34,122 nt of DNA from Methylopumilus sp036567085 (GTDB lineage Bacteria; Pseudomonadota; Gammaproteobacteria; Burkholderiales; Methylophilaceae): NCBI GenBank assembly GCA_036567085.1, contig DATCVG010000040.1, positions 1-34,122 on the forward strand, written 5' to 3'. How positions within the stretch are numbered: position 1 is the stretch's first letter; each line of letters begins with the position of its first letter. Both the position numbers and the translations under genes were made by a program. This document shows, one piece after another, positions 1 through 6,884 of this stretch. Below the pieces are notes generated by a model. That model had not been told where the DNA came from, did not search any database, and saw only the letters and a program-made list of their open reading frames with translations.

Positions 1-175
1 TTTGATTGAATCTCCCTGTATTGGCGTTTGCACTATTAATAAAGAGCATCAGTTTTGTGAGGGCTGCTTTAGAAGTAAAGATGAGATTTCTGAATGGATC
101 AGACTAAGCGATGATCAAAAAAAAGAGATTAATCAATTGGCGGCTCAAAGACAGATTAATCTTATTTCTTTTTAA
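1..175 (+). CDS. DUF1289 family protein, 3' end only
   Basis: The reading frame enters from the left window edge (first complete codon at base 2) and stops with TAA at 173-175, giving the last 57 residues. The motif SPCIGVC near the start, followed by C-x2-C in QFCEGCFRS, then an E-W-I-R-L segment and a short charged helix, is the signature of the small DUF1289 family, probably a metal-binding Cys cluster. Function is not known. Its 3' end overlaps the 3' end of nth on the opposite strand by 14 bases, with no terminator between them. The start codon lies outside the window. Confidence 0.85.
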   Translation, partial: LIESPCIGVCTINKEHQFCEGCFRSKDEISEWIRLSDDQKKEINQLAAQRQINLISF

Positions 176-806
176 TTAATAATTTTTTCTTATACTCACA
201 TAAATCATTGATCACACAACTGCTGCATTTTGGAAGTCTTGCTGTGCAGATATACCTCCCATGAAGAATCAATAAATGGTGTGCATCCTTTAAAAATTTT
301 TTTGGCGTCACTTTCATCAATTTTTTTTCTACTTGAAGTACATTATCACCTGGGGCAATATTTATTCGATTTGAAATTCTAAATATATGCGTATCAACCG
401 CAATCGCTGGCTCATTAAAAATTGTATTTAAAATAACGTTGGCTGTTTTTCTTCCAACACCTGGAAGTGCTTCAAGTAAGAATCGATCATGAGGCACCTC
501 GCCTTTAAATTTGCTATGTATAATCTTTGCAGTTTCAAGTATGTTTTTAGCCTTTGTTCTATAGAGCCCAATCGTTTTGATACAAGTCTCAATGTCACTT
601 AATTCCATTTGAGCGAGTTGTTTTGCATTAGGCGCCTTATTAAATAGTAACAAAGTGGCTTTATTGACTGATTTATCAGTGGCCTGAGCAGATAAAATAA
701 CTGCGATCAAGAGTTGGAATGGCGTCTGATAAATGAGCTCCGTCGTAGGATGCGGCGTAGCTTTAGACAGCACCTCAAAAATTTTAAATCGTTTTTGAGG
801 ATTCAT
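162..806 (-). CDS. nth: Endonuclease III (DNA glycosylase/AP lyase)
   Basis: A 214-residue base-excision-repair enzyme that removes oxidised pyrimidines and nicks abasic sites. The helix-hairpin-helix motif LPGVGRKTANVIL carries the catalytic lysine at K120. The catalytic aspartate is D138 in VDTHIFRISNR. The C-terminal [4Fe-4S] ligands are C187, C194, C197 and C203 (C-x6-C-x2-C-x5-C). All these positions match the E. coli enzyme numbering as I remember it. It is the last gene of the rnf cluster, starting 10 bases after the rnfE stop, the same rnf-nth order found in many proteobacteria, so it is probably co-transcribed. ATG start. Its 3' end overlaps the convergent DUF1289 gene. Confidence 0.97.
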   Translation of the reverse strand: MNPQKRFKIFEVLSKATPHPTTELIYQTPFQLLIAVILSAQATDKSVNKATLLLFNKAPNAKQLAQMELSDIETCIKTIGLYRTKAKNILETAKIIHSKFKGEVPHDRFLLEALPGVGRKTANVILNTIFNEPAIAVDTHIFRISNRINIAPGDNVLQVEKKLMKVTPKKFLKDAHHLLILHGRYICTARLPKCSSCVINDLCEYKKKLLIKKK

Positions 807-816
807 AAGAAATAGA

Positions 817-1446
817 CTAACGTGTTTCGATACGGTTTTTTAGTGCGATGAGGCAAGCCAGGCCAACAAATGCTCCGGGAGGCAAAATAGCCAAAAGAAA
901 ACCGTTGTAATCACTAAAAAAATGAATCACTAAATTGCTGGTTGAAGGGCCGAATATGAGATCAATACCAGAAAATAAAGTACCTTTACCAAAAAATTCT
1001 CTCATTCCACCAAGAAGTGCTAACACCAGAGCTAAACCAAGACCCATAAAAAGACCATCAAAAAAAGAAGGAGTTGTTTCATTCTTAGCTGCAAAAGACT
1101 CAACACGAGCTAATACAATACAGTTTGTAACAATTAGAGGAATGAAAATGCCTAAAGCTTTGTAAAGTGGATGAATATAAGCATGAATACTGAAATCGAT
1201 TATTGTTACAAGTGAAGCTATAATAAGAATAAAAACAGGCACTCTAATTTCGGTCGGTATAAATTTACGAATAGGTGATACTGAGGCGTTTGATGCAGCC
1301 ATTACAAGGGCTGTTGCTATCCCAAGACTTAAGCCATTAATTACAGAAGTTGTGACAGCAAGAGTCGGGCACAGCCCAAGCAGTTGGACTACCCCTGGAT
1401 TTTGCTTCCAAAACCCATCAAATGCAATTTTCTTAATATCGCTCAT
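817..1446 (-). CDS. rnfE: Rnf electron transport complex subunit E
   Basis: A 209-residue polytopic inner-membrane protein, homologous to RnfA and to NqrD/NqrE, forming part of the membrane core of the Rnf/Rsx complex that couples electron transfer to ion translocation. The N-terminal NPGVVQLLGLCPTLAV and central VTNCIVLARVESFA segments hold the conserved cysteines of this family, which in related complexes bind a membrane-embedded iron-sulfur centre. About six hydrophobic segments are visible. The ATG overlaps the rnfG stop by four bases (ATGA), so the two are translationally coupled. nth follows after 10 bases. Confidence 0.96.
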   Translation of the reverse strand: MSDIKKIAFDGFWKQNPGVVQLLGLCPTLAVTTSVINGLSLGIATALVMAASNASVSPIRKFIPTEIRVPVFILIIASLVTIIDFSIHAYIHPLYKALGIFIPLIVTNCIVLARVESFAAKNETTPSFFDGLFMGLGLALVLALLGGMREFFGKGTLFSGIDLIFGPSTSNLVIHFFSDYNGFLLAILPPGAFVGLACLIALKNRIETR

Positions 1447-2066
1447 GATGCAAATAGCCTTTTTTTATTTTCTTTTGAGTATAGAAGACATTTATACGTC
1501 GATTTAACGACAGCTCGAGACGTAATAGTTGCCCCAGATACATAGTCAAAATCACCACCATCTTTTTTAACGGCCCATTGTTTTTCCGTTAATTTATCTA
1601 AAGATTTGAAATCAAAATTTTTAATCCACTGACTTTTGTCAATCTCAATATAATCTCCCAAGCCAGGTGTTTCTTTGTGGGTAATAACTCTTACGCCTAG
1701 TATTTTATCTTCTTGATCTATACCTACAAGTGTTTTGATTTCGCCACTGTAACCATCAGGTGCCATAGTCTCAATAATTACTGCTATCACTTGATTATTT
1801 TTTTTTGCTCGATAAACATCAATATTTTTTTTGTTTCCGAGGAGGGGGTTGGGCTCAATAGAGATTGTATCTTTTACGACATTGTTATCATAAAGATTCG
1901 CCGGAATAACTTGATTTAAAAAAATTCTTTTTGCTTTTGCATCGCTTTCTTCAATTGGAGATTTTGTTATAAAGTAGAAAATACTCAGAGCTGTTGATGC
2001 TGCCAGAGAAAAGATAATCATTGTTGTTGCGGTGATTGATATTTTCTTAAAGTGATCTTTAAACAT
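1443..2066 (-). CDS. rnfG: Rnf electron transport complex subunit G (covalent FMN)
   Basis: A periplasm-facing flavoprotein subunit with one N-terminal membrane anchor followed by an FMN-binding domain. The flavinylation motif is in DFDYVSGATITSRAV; the threonine of SGAT (T180 from this start) should carry FMN by a phosphoester bond, attached by ApbE, which is not in this window. I chose the ATG at 2064-2066, four bases after the rnfD stop, giving 207 residues. The frame could begin at a TTG at 2111, but that would overlap rnfD by 41 bases and adds a non-conserved tail. Neither start has a strong Shine-Dalgarno sequence. Confidence 0.93.
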   Translation of the reverse strand: MFKDHFKKISITATTMIIFSLAASTALSIFYFITKSPIEESDAKAKRIFLNQVIPANLYDNNVVKDTISIEPNPLLGNKKNIDVYRAKKNNQVIAVIIETMAPDGYSGEIKTLVGIDQEDKILGVRVITHKETPGLGDYIEIDKSQWIKNFDFKSLDKLTEKQWAVKKDGGDFDYVSGATITSRAVVKSTYKCLLYSKENKKRLFAS

Positions 2067-2070
2067 AAAT

Positions 2071-3090
2071 TTATTTATGACCGAAAATTCTTGGTTGAGT
2101 GAGACTGTCAATAAGAGGCACGCAGATATTTAAAAACAATACCGCAAATGCAATTCCTTCTGGATAGCCGCCAAAAATTCGAATGATAAATACTAATATA
2201 GCTATACCCATACCAAAATAGATTTTTCCTTTAGGCGTTGTTGGCGCGCTTACTGGATCGGTGATGATAAAAAAAGCACAGAGTATGCTTCCACCGCTCA
2301 TAATATGAAATAGGGGAGATGCAAATGTATCAGGTGAAATGATTTTAAAGAGCAAAGCTGCAACAAATAAGGTAGATAAAAAAGCAACAGGTAAATGCCA
2401 TGAAATAATTTTCTCTTTGAGCATATAAAGACCACCAACAAGATACCCTAAATTAATCAACTCTAATCCTCTCCCGCCAACAAAACCAAATATTTTGTCT
2501 TGTTGAATCGTTGCTAAAGGTTCATTCAAAGTCAGTTGCGTTTTAATATAATCAAGAGGGGTTGCAGAGCTCATTGCATCGAGGGTTTCTTTCGACAATA
2601 AGTTGCTATTAAAAATAACTTTAATTTGATCTAGCCAGTTCGGATTATCAATCATAAGATTGGAAGGTATTTGCCAGTGCGTCATGACCGACGGAAAAGA
2701 AATAAGTAAGATTGCGTATCCCACCATGGCTGGATTAAATAAGTTGTAACCGAGTCCTCCGTACAAGTGCTTACCAAAAATAATACAAAGAATTGTACCT
2801 AAGACAATAATCCACCAAGGGGCTATGGATGGAATAGAGAGGGCGAGAAGCCAGGCAGTGACAAGTCCGCTGCCATCTAGTATGAATGGCTTAATCGGTA
2901 GTTTTCTTAAGGTAAGAATTACACTTTCAGTCATTATGACGGTAAGAGAAGCCAAAAGGATATTAACAATGACGCCCAAGCCAAATACATAAACATATAA
3001 AACTATGCCAGGAATGAGTGCGAGCAAAACTTTAAGCATAATTATGCTGATTGAAGGCGCATTAACAACGTAAGGAGATCTATTTTCCAT
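2071..3090 (-). CDS. rnfD: Rnf electron transport complex subunit D (covalent FMN)
   Basis: A 339-residue integral membrane subunit related to NqrB, with eight to ten hydrophobic segments. The conserved flavin-attachment site appears as MSSATPLD, with T177 as the probable FMN-linked threonine; the family more often has G-A-T, so the second serine is a mild variant. LDGSGLVTAWLLAL and GGLGYNLFNPAMVGYA are typical conserved blocks. The ATG begins one base after the rnfC stop. With RnfG it carries the two covalent flavins in the electron path. Confidence 0.96.
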   Translation of the reverse strand: MENRSPYVVNAPSISIIMLKVLLALIPGIVLYVYVFGLGVIVNILLASLTVIMTESVILTLRKLPIKPFILDGSGLVTAWLLALSIPSIAPWWIIVLGTILCIIFGKHLYGGLGYNLFNPAMVGYAILLISFPSVMTHWQIPSNLMIDNPNWLDQIKVIFNSNLLSKETLDAMSSATPLDYIKTQLTLNEPLATIQQDKIFGFVGGRGLELINLGYLVGGLYMLKEKIISWHLPVAFLSTLFVAALLFKIISPDTFASPLFHIMSGGSILCAFFIITDPVSAPTTPKGKIYFGMGIAILVFIIRIFGGYPEGIAFAVLFLNICVPLIDSLTQPRIFGHK

Positions 3091-3091
3091 A

Positions 3092-4615
3092 TTAGTTTTT
3101 TATATTTTCTTGTTGGGTTTGTTTAACTCTTTCCATCGCCGCAGCGATGGTTGATTTTTTTTCATCATCAGCTTGCTTCCCCTGAGCTCCTAGGGCTTTT
3201 TGTGCATTTCTTTCAGCACGTTCTTTTTTCTCCCTTTCTATTCTTGCAAGTCTAAATTCATTTCTTTCTCTAGCTGTATTTGCAGCTTCTTTTGATTTAT
3301 CCTGAGCAATAATTTCACTTTTTGCATACCTATAAAATTGTACAAGCGGAATATTGCTTGGACAAACATAAGTACAGCATCCACACTCAATACAATCGAA
3401 TAAATTGTAATCTCTGGCTTTTTCAAGTTGAGAAGACTTTGAGAACCAATATAATTCTTGAGGTTGTAGATTGACTGGGCAAGCATCAGCACATCTTGCA
3501 CAGCGTATACAAGGCATTACAGGCTTTGGATCTGGAAACAATTCGGGAGAACTTTCGATGACACAATTCATTGCTTTTGTAACTGGGACATGAATTGATG
3601 GCAAATCAAATCCCATCATAGGGCCGCCCATAATAAATTTTTTTGTTTTGCTTATAGAGCCTCCGGCAGCATTGATTAAGTCTGATAAAGGCGTTCCAAA
3701 TAAGACTTCAAAATTTTGAGGGCTTTTGACAGCTCCTGTAATTGTTACAATTCGACTGATCGATGGTTCGCCCAACTCAAGGTATCTATAGATAGCGGCT
3801 ACAGTAGCTACATTAAATACTTGAATACCCAAATCTACAGAGCGCTTTTCTTTAGGAACTTCTATACCCATTAAGAGATAAATGAGTCTTTTTGCATCGC
3901 CGCTTGGATAAAGTGTTGGAACTACTTTAATTTCAATAGACGTTTTTTGAGCTGCTTTTTTTAGCGCTGCATAGGCTTCAGTTTTATTATTTTCGATACC
4001 GACTACACACTCTTTTGCGCCAAGGATCGTTTGGGCAATTAATGACCCTTGAATAATTTCATCAGCTCTTTCTCTCATTAACATATCGTCACAAGTGATG
4101 AATGGTTCGCACTCTGCAGCATTAATGACTAAAGTATTGATGAGTTGGTTTTGATTTATTTTTAATTTCATGTGGGTTGGAAATACTGCGCCACCTAAAC
4201 CTACAATTCCTGACTGAGAAATTGCTTCAATTAATTTAGTGCGGTCGAGTGTTTTCCATGAGATTGGTTTTTTTTCAATCCATGTGTCTTTAAAGTCCGG
4301 TTCGATTGAAATACAAAAATCAGGCAAGCCAGACGGATGAGGGAGTATTTCCTCACTGATTTTTAAGACCTTCCCAGATGTAGGCGCATGAATCGCTGCA
4401 GAAATATTGCCATCAGCTTCGGCAATAATTTGACCTTTAAGGACTTGATCGCCTGGCTTGACTTTAAGTTTTGCAACATGACCGACATGCTGCCTTAAAG
4501 GAAGTATTAATTTCTTTGGGATAGGTAATTTTGCAATAGGAAGGCGAGTTGATATGGTTTTGTTTTCATCAGGATGAACGCCACCATTAAATTTAAAAAT
4601 ATTTTTTAATTGCAT
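3092..4615 (-). CDS. rnfC: Rnf electron transport complex subunit C (NADH-side Fe-S subunit)
   Basis: A 507-residue peripheral cytoplasmic subunit that binds NAD(H)/FMN through a Nqo1-like fold and passes electrons through two [4Fe-4S] clusters. GGAVFPTHMK, NAAECEPFITCDD and GGPMMGFDLP mark the flavin/NADH domain. The cluster ligands are C369, C372, C375, C379 and C408, C411, C414, C418. The C-terminal ~80 residues are a charged Lys/Arg/Glu/Ala helix, shorter than the long repeat-rich tail of enterobacterial RsxC. I chose the ATG at 4613-4615, giving the standard MQLKNIFKFNGG N-terminus, 10 bases after the rnfB stop. A longer frame to 4693 would overlap rnfB by 68 bases without conservation. 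Confidence 0.95.
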   Translation of the reverse strand: MQLKNIFKFNGGVHPDENKTISTRLPIAKLPIPKKLILPLRQHVGHVAKLKVKPGDQVLKGQIIAEADGNISAAIHAPTSGKVLKISEEILPHPSGLPDFCISIEPDFKDTWIEKKPISWKTLDRTKLIEAISQSGIVGLGGAVFPTHMKLKINQNQLINTLVINAAECEPFITCDDMLMRERADEIIQGSLIAQTILGAKECVVGIENNKTEAYAALKKAAQKTSIEIKVVPTLYPSGDAKRLIYLLMGIEVPKEKRSVDLGIQVFNVATVAAIYRYLELGEPSISRIVTITGAVKSPQNFEVLFGTPLSDLINAAGGSISKTKKFIMGGPMMGFDLPSIHVPVTKAMNCVIESSPELFPDPKPVMPCIRCARCADACPVNLQPQELYWFSKSSQLEKARDYNLFDCIECGCCTYVCPSNIPLVQFYRYAKSEIIAQDKSKEAANTARERNEFRLARIEREKKERAERNAQKALGAQGKQADDEKKSTIAAAMERVKQTQQENIKN

Positions 4616-4625
4616 AATAAATGCG

Positions 4626-5183
4626 TTAAGCCTTCTGAGCTTTTTGAATGTTATAGATAGGATATTTCCATTTCCATGATGCAGAATTTTCAAGAACAGG
4701 TTCCATCGTTATACAATCCACTGGGCATGGTGGCAAGCATAATTCGCATCCCGTACACTCACTTGCAATAATCGTATGCATTTGTTTTGCAGCTCCTAAA
4801 ATAGCGTCTACTGGACAAGCTTGAATACATAAAGTACATCCAATACAAGTTGATTCCTCGATTAAGGCAACCGATTTTGGTTTTTGAATGCCATGTTCCT
4901 CATTAAGAGGTTTAAATTCTACGCCCATTAATTCCGCTAAAGCTCTGGCACCAGCATCACCTCCTGGAGGACATTGGTTTATATCAGCTTCACCTTTCGC
5001 AATGGCAGTAGCATAGGGTTTACAACCAGGATAACCACATTGACCACATTGTGTTTGGGGAAGTATGGCGTCAATTCTCGCAACCATAGGATCGCCATCT
5101 ACTTTAAATTTAATAGCAGAATAGCCTAGGATCAATCCCAAGAGGATGGCAAGAAAAATCATCACAAGGAGTGCGGTAATCAT
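4626..5183 (-). CDS. rnfB: Rnf electron transport complex subunit B (ferredoxin-type)
   Basis: A 185-residue electron-input subunit with an N-terminal membrane anchor (about residues 3-24). It has a cluster domain with C46, C49, C54 and C71 (CGQCGYPGC ... C) and two ferredoxin [4Fe-4S] motifs, C113/C116/C119/C123 and C143/C146/C149/C153. The layout matches the short proteobacterial RnfB/RsxB rather than the longer clostridial type with extra clusters. Its ATG directly abuts the rnfA stop. It is the likely contact for reduced ferredoxin. Confidence 0.96.
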   Translation of the reverse strand: MITALLVMIFLAILLGLILGYSAIKFKVDGDPMVARIDAILPQTQCGQCGYPGCKPYATAIAKGEADINQCPPGGDAGARALAELMGVEFKPLNEEHGIQKPKSVALIEESTCIGCTLCIQACPVDAILGAAKQMHTIIASECTGCELCLPPCPVDCITMEPVLENSASWKWKYPIYNIQKAQKA

Positions 5184-5765
5184 TTAGCGATCTAAGCCCA
5201 CGAATCCCATAAAGGCAAGGCTCATAATGGAGGCTGTGACAAGAGCTATTGCAGTACCCTTAAACGGCAATGGTATTTCAGCACCTTCGAGACGCTCTCT
5301 TATTGATGCAAATAAAATTAATACAATTGAAAACCCAATAGCACCGCCTAATCCAAATAATGCCGATTCTATAAGAGTATGGCTTGATTGCGCATTCAAA
5401 AGAGGGATGCCTAATACTGCACAATTAGTGGTAATAAGAGGCAGAAAAATACCTAACAATTGATAAAGCAATGGAAAGTTTTTTTCCATTAACATCTCAG
5501 TGAATTGAACAACGCCTGCGATTACCACAATAAATGAAAGTGTTCTTAAATAAATAAGATCATTAGGCTCTAGAAGATAATGATTAATAGCCCAGCTTGT
5601 CATTGAGCCTATAGTTAATACAAAAGCGGTAGCAGCAGACATGCTGATCGATGTTTCAAGCTTTTTAGATACGCCCATGAAAGGGCATAGCCCTAAAATT
5701 TTCACTAAAACGATATTGTTGACCAATACCGTGCTAATGATAATTAATAAATAGTGTTGGGTCAT
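5184..5765 (-). CDS. rnfA: Rnf electron transport complex subunit A
   Basis: A 193-residue membrane protein with about six hydrophobic segments, paralogous to RnfE. NNIVLVKILGLCPFMGVSKK and LITTNCAVLGIPLLNA carry the two conserved cysteine-containing half-helices that face each other in the RnfA/RnfE pair. First gene of the rnfABCDGE-nth operon; a good sigma-70-like promoter lies 30-58 bases upstream of the ATG. No Shine-Dalgarno sequence is visible before the ATG, so initiation probably relies on an unstructured AT-rich leader. Confidence 0.96.
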   Translation of the reverse strand: MTQHYLLIIISTVLVNNIVLVKILGLCPFMGVSKKLETSISMSAATAFVLTIGSMTSWAINHYLLEPNDLIYLRTLSFIVVIAGVVQFTEMLMEKNFPLLYQLLGIFLPLITTNCAVLGIPLLNAQSSHTLIESALFGLGGAIGFSIVLILFASIRERLEGAEIPLPFKGTAIALVTASIMSLAFMGFVGLDR

Positions 5766-5794
5766 AAAGTTAAATTATACGTTTAAATTTGCCG

Positions 5795-5823
5795 AAAATA
5801 CTTATAGCTCAAGCCTCTGTCAA
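5795..5823 (-). promoter_or_regulatory. Putative sigma-70 promoter of the rnf operon
   Basis: On the minus strand a perfect TTGACA (-35, 5818-5823) is separated by 17 bases from TATTTT (-10, 5795-5800). This predicts a start of transcription near 5788 and a ~22-base leader before rnfA. The -35 hexamer sits within the loop of an inverted repeat (5811-5832). Motif match only; no expression data. Confidence 0.6.
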
Positions 5824-5832
5824 TTGAGGCTT
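5811..5832. repeat. Inverted repeat over the rnf -35 element
   Basis: AAGCCTC (5811-5817) and GAGGCTT (5826-5832) are perfect 7-base inverted arms around an 8-base centre that contains the rnf -35 hexamer. It could be an operator where a bound regulator occludes the -35. On the plus strand it is followed by TT and could form a hairpin, but no plus-strand gene ends here, so a terminator role is unlikely. Confidence 0.5.
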
Positions 5833-5878
5833 TTGAAAGTTCAAGATCTTTTTTTGAGGTTAAAATATATCAATAGTT

Positions 5879-5934
5879 CTTTATTACTTCAAAGAATAAA
5901 GTTTTATAGTTATATAACTATTTTATATATAAAA
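5879..5934. repeat. Cluster of three AT-rich dyads in the rnf-dapA gap
   Basis: Three adjacent perfect dyads occur. CTTTATT/AATAAAG arms lie at 5879-5885 and 5895-5901. A 16-base palindrome ATAGTTATATAACTAT is at 5906-5921. A 14-base palindrome TTTTATATATAAAA is at 5921-5934, sharing one base with the previous one. They lie about 36 bases upstream of the putative dapA -10 and about 85 bases upstream of the rnf -35. AT-richness makes chance dyads more likely, but a 16-base perfect palindrome is notable. Could be a regulator or nucleoid-protein site. Confidence 0.45.
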
Positions 5935-5945
5935 AACGATCAATT

Positions 5946-5975
5946 TTTTTGGTGTTTACCTATTTAAGTTAAAAT
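5946..5975 (+). promoter_or_regulatory. Putative dapA promoter
   Basis: A TAAAAT -10 at 5970-5975 sits inside the 12-mer TAAGTTAAAATA, which recurs exactly before pyrD. A poor -35 (TTTTTG, 5946-5951) lies 18 bases upstream. Predicted leader is about 23 bases. The weak -35 keeps confidence low. Confidence 0.4.
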
Positions 5976-6005
5976 AGCGGCTTTACTAAATTAATAGCCA
6001 ATCTC

Positions 6006-6884
6006 ATGTCACCTCAAGGCAGTATTGTTGCAATTGTTACCCCAATGTTTCCTGATGGAAGTCTTGATATCCAAGCGCTGCATGGATTAATTGATTTTCA
6101 TATTAATGAAGGTACGGATGGCATTGTCATTGTGGGAACAACGGGTGAATCACCTACGGTTAATTGCGAAGAGCATTGTCAGCTTATTGAAACAACCGTT
6201 AAACACGTCAATAAAAGAATCCCTGTAATAGCTGGCACAGGTGCTAACTCTACGCAGGAAGCTATCGATCTTACAAAAGAAGCAAAACGCCTTGGTGCAG
6301 ATGCTTGTTTATTAGTGACGCCTTATTACAATAAACCCAATCAAACAGGACTTTTTCAGCATTTTAGTAAAGTTGCAAATGAAGTTGCAATTGATCAAAT
6401 TCTTTACAACGTTCCTTCTAGAACAGGCTGTGACTTAAAGAACGATACCGTTTTAAAGTTAAGTAAAATTACTAATATTGTAGGTATTAAAGATGCGACA
6501 GGAGATTTGACTCGAGGTATCGATCTTATTAAAAGATTGCCGGCTCATTTTTCAGTTTTAAGCGGTGATGATGCGACTGCTTTATCACTTATGTTACTCG
6601 GAGGTAAAGGTGTAATTTCTGTTACGGCCAATGTTGCACCTAAATTAATGCATGAAATGTATGCTTACGTCATTGCTAAACAAAACGAAAAAGCGATCGA
6701 GATTAATCAACAATTGTTTTCACTTCATACTAATCTATTTATAGAAGCTAATCCAATACCTGTAAAATGGGCATTAAAGACAATGGGTCTTATCAAAGAA
6801 GGTATTCGATTACCTTTAGTAGAACTTAGCACGGAGTATCATAAAATTATTCAAACTGCTATGAAGGAAGCTCATATTCAATGA
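6006..6884 (+). CDS. dapA: 4-hydroxy-tetrahydrodipicolinate synthase
   Basis: A 292-residue (beta/alpha)8-barrel enzyme condensing pyruvate with aspartate semialdehyde, the branch-point step to diaminopimelate and lysine. The Schiff-base lysine is K162 (GIKDATGDLTR). Y134 and R139 come from YNVPSRTG, and T45-T46 from GTTGESPT complete the usual proton relay. YYNKPNQ is also conserved. Length is typical. The stop overlaps the bamC start by four bases (ATGA), so dapA and bamC are translationally coupled, a common proteobacterial arrangement. The pathway's first enzyme, LysC, is encoded at the other end of the window. Confidence 0.97.
   Translation: MSPQGSIVAIVTPMFPDGSLDIQALHGLIDFHINEGTDGIVIVGTTGESPTVNCEEHCQLIETTVKHVNKRIPVIAGTGANSTQEAIDLTKEAKRLGADACLLVTPYYNKPNQTGLFQHFSKVANEVAIDQILYNVPSRTGCDLKNDTVLKLSKITNIVGIKDATGDLTRGIDLIKRLPAHFSVLSGDDATALSLMLLGGKGVISVTANVAPKLMHEMYAYVIAKQNEKAIEINQQLFSLHTNLFIEANPIPVKWALKTMGLIKEGIRLPLVELSTEYHKIIQTAMKEAHIQ

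Noticed and set aside
2067..2111. Longer rnfG from TTG at 2111
   Set aside because: Overlaps rnfD by 41 bases and adds non-conserved residues; an ATG at 2066 sits right after the rnfD stop.
3238..3501. Minus-strand frame inside rnfC containing cysteines
   Set aside because: It is an out-of-frame shadow of the rnfC Fe-S region; the rnfC frame carries the conserved motifs.
4616..4693. Longer rnfC start at 4693
   Set aside because: Overlaps the rnfB C-terminus and encodes no conserved residues; the ATG at 4615 gives the family N-terminus.
5858..5869. GGTTAAAATATA as a second dapA promoter
   Set aside because: The nearest -35-like TTGAAA is 22 bases away, too far for sigma-70 spacing.
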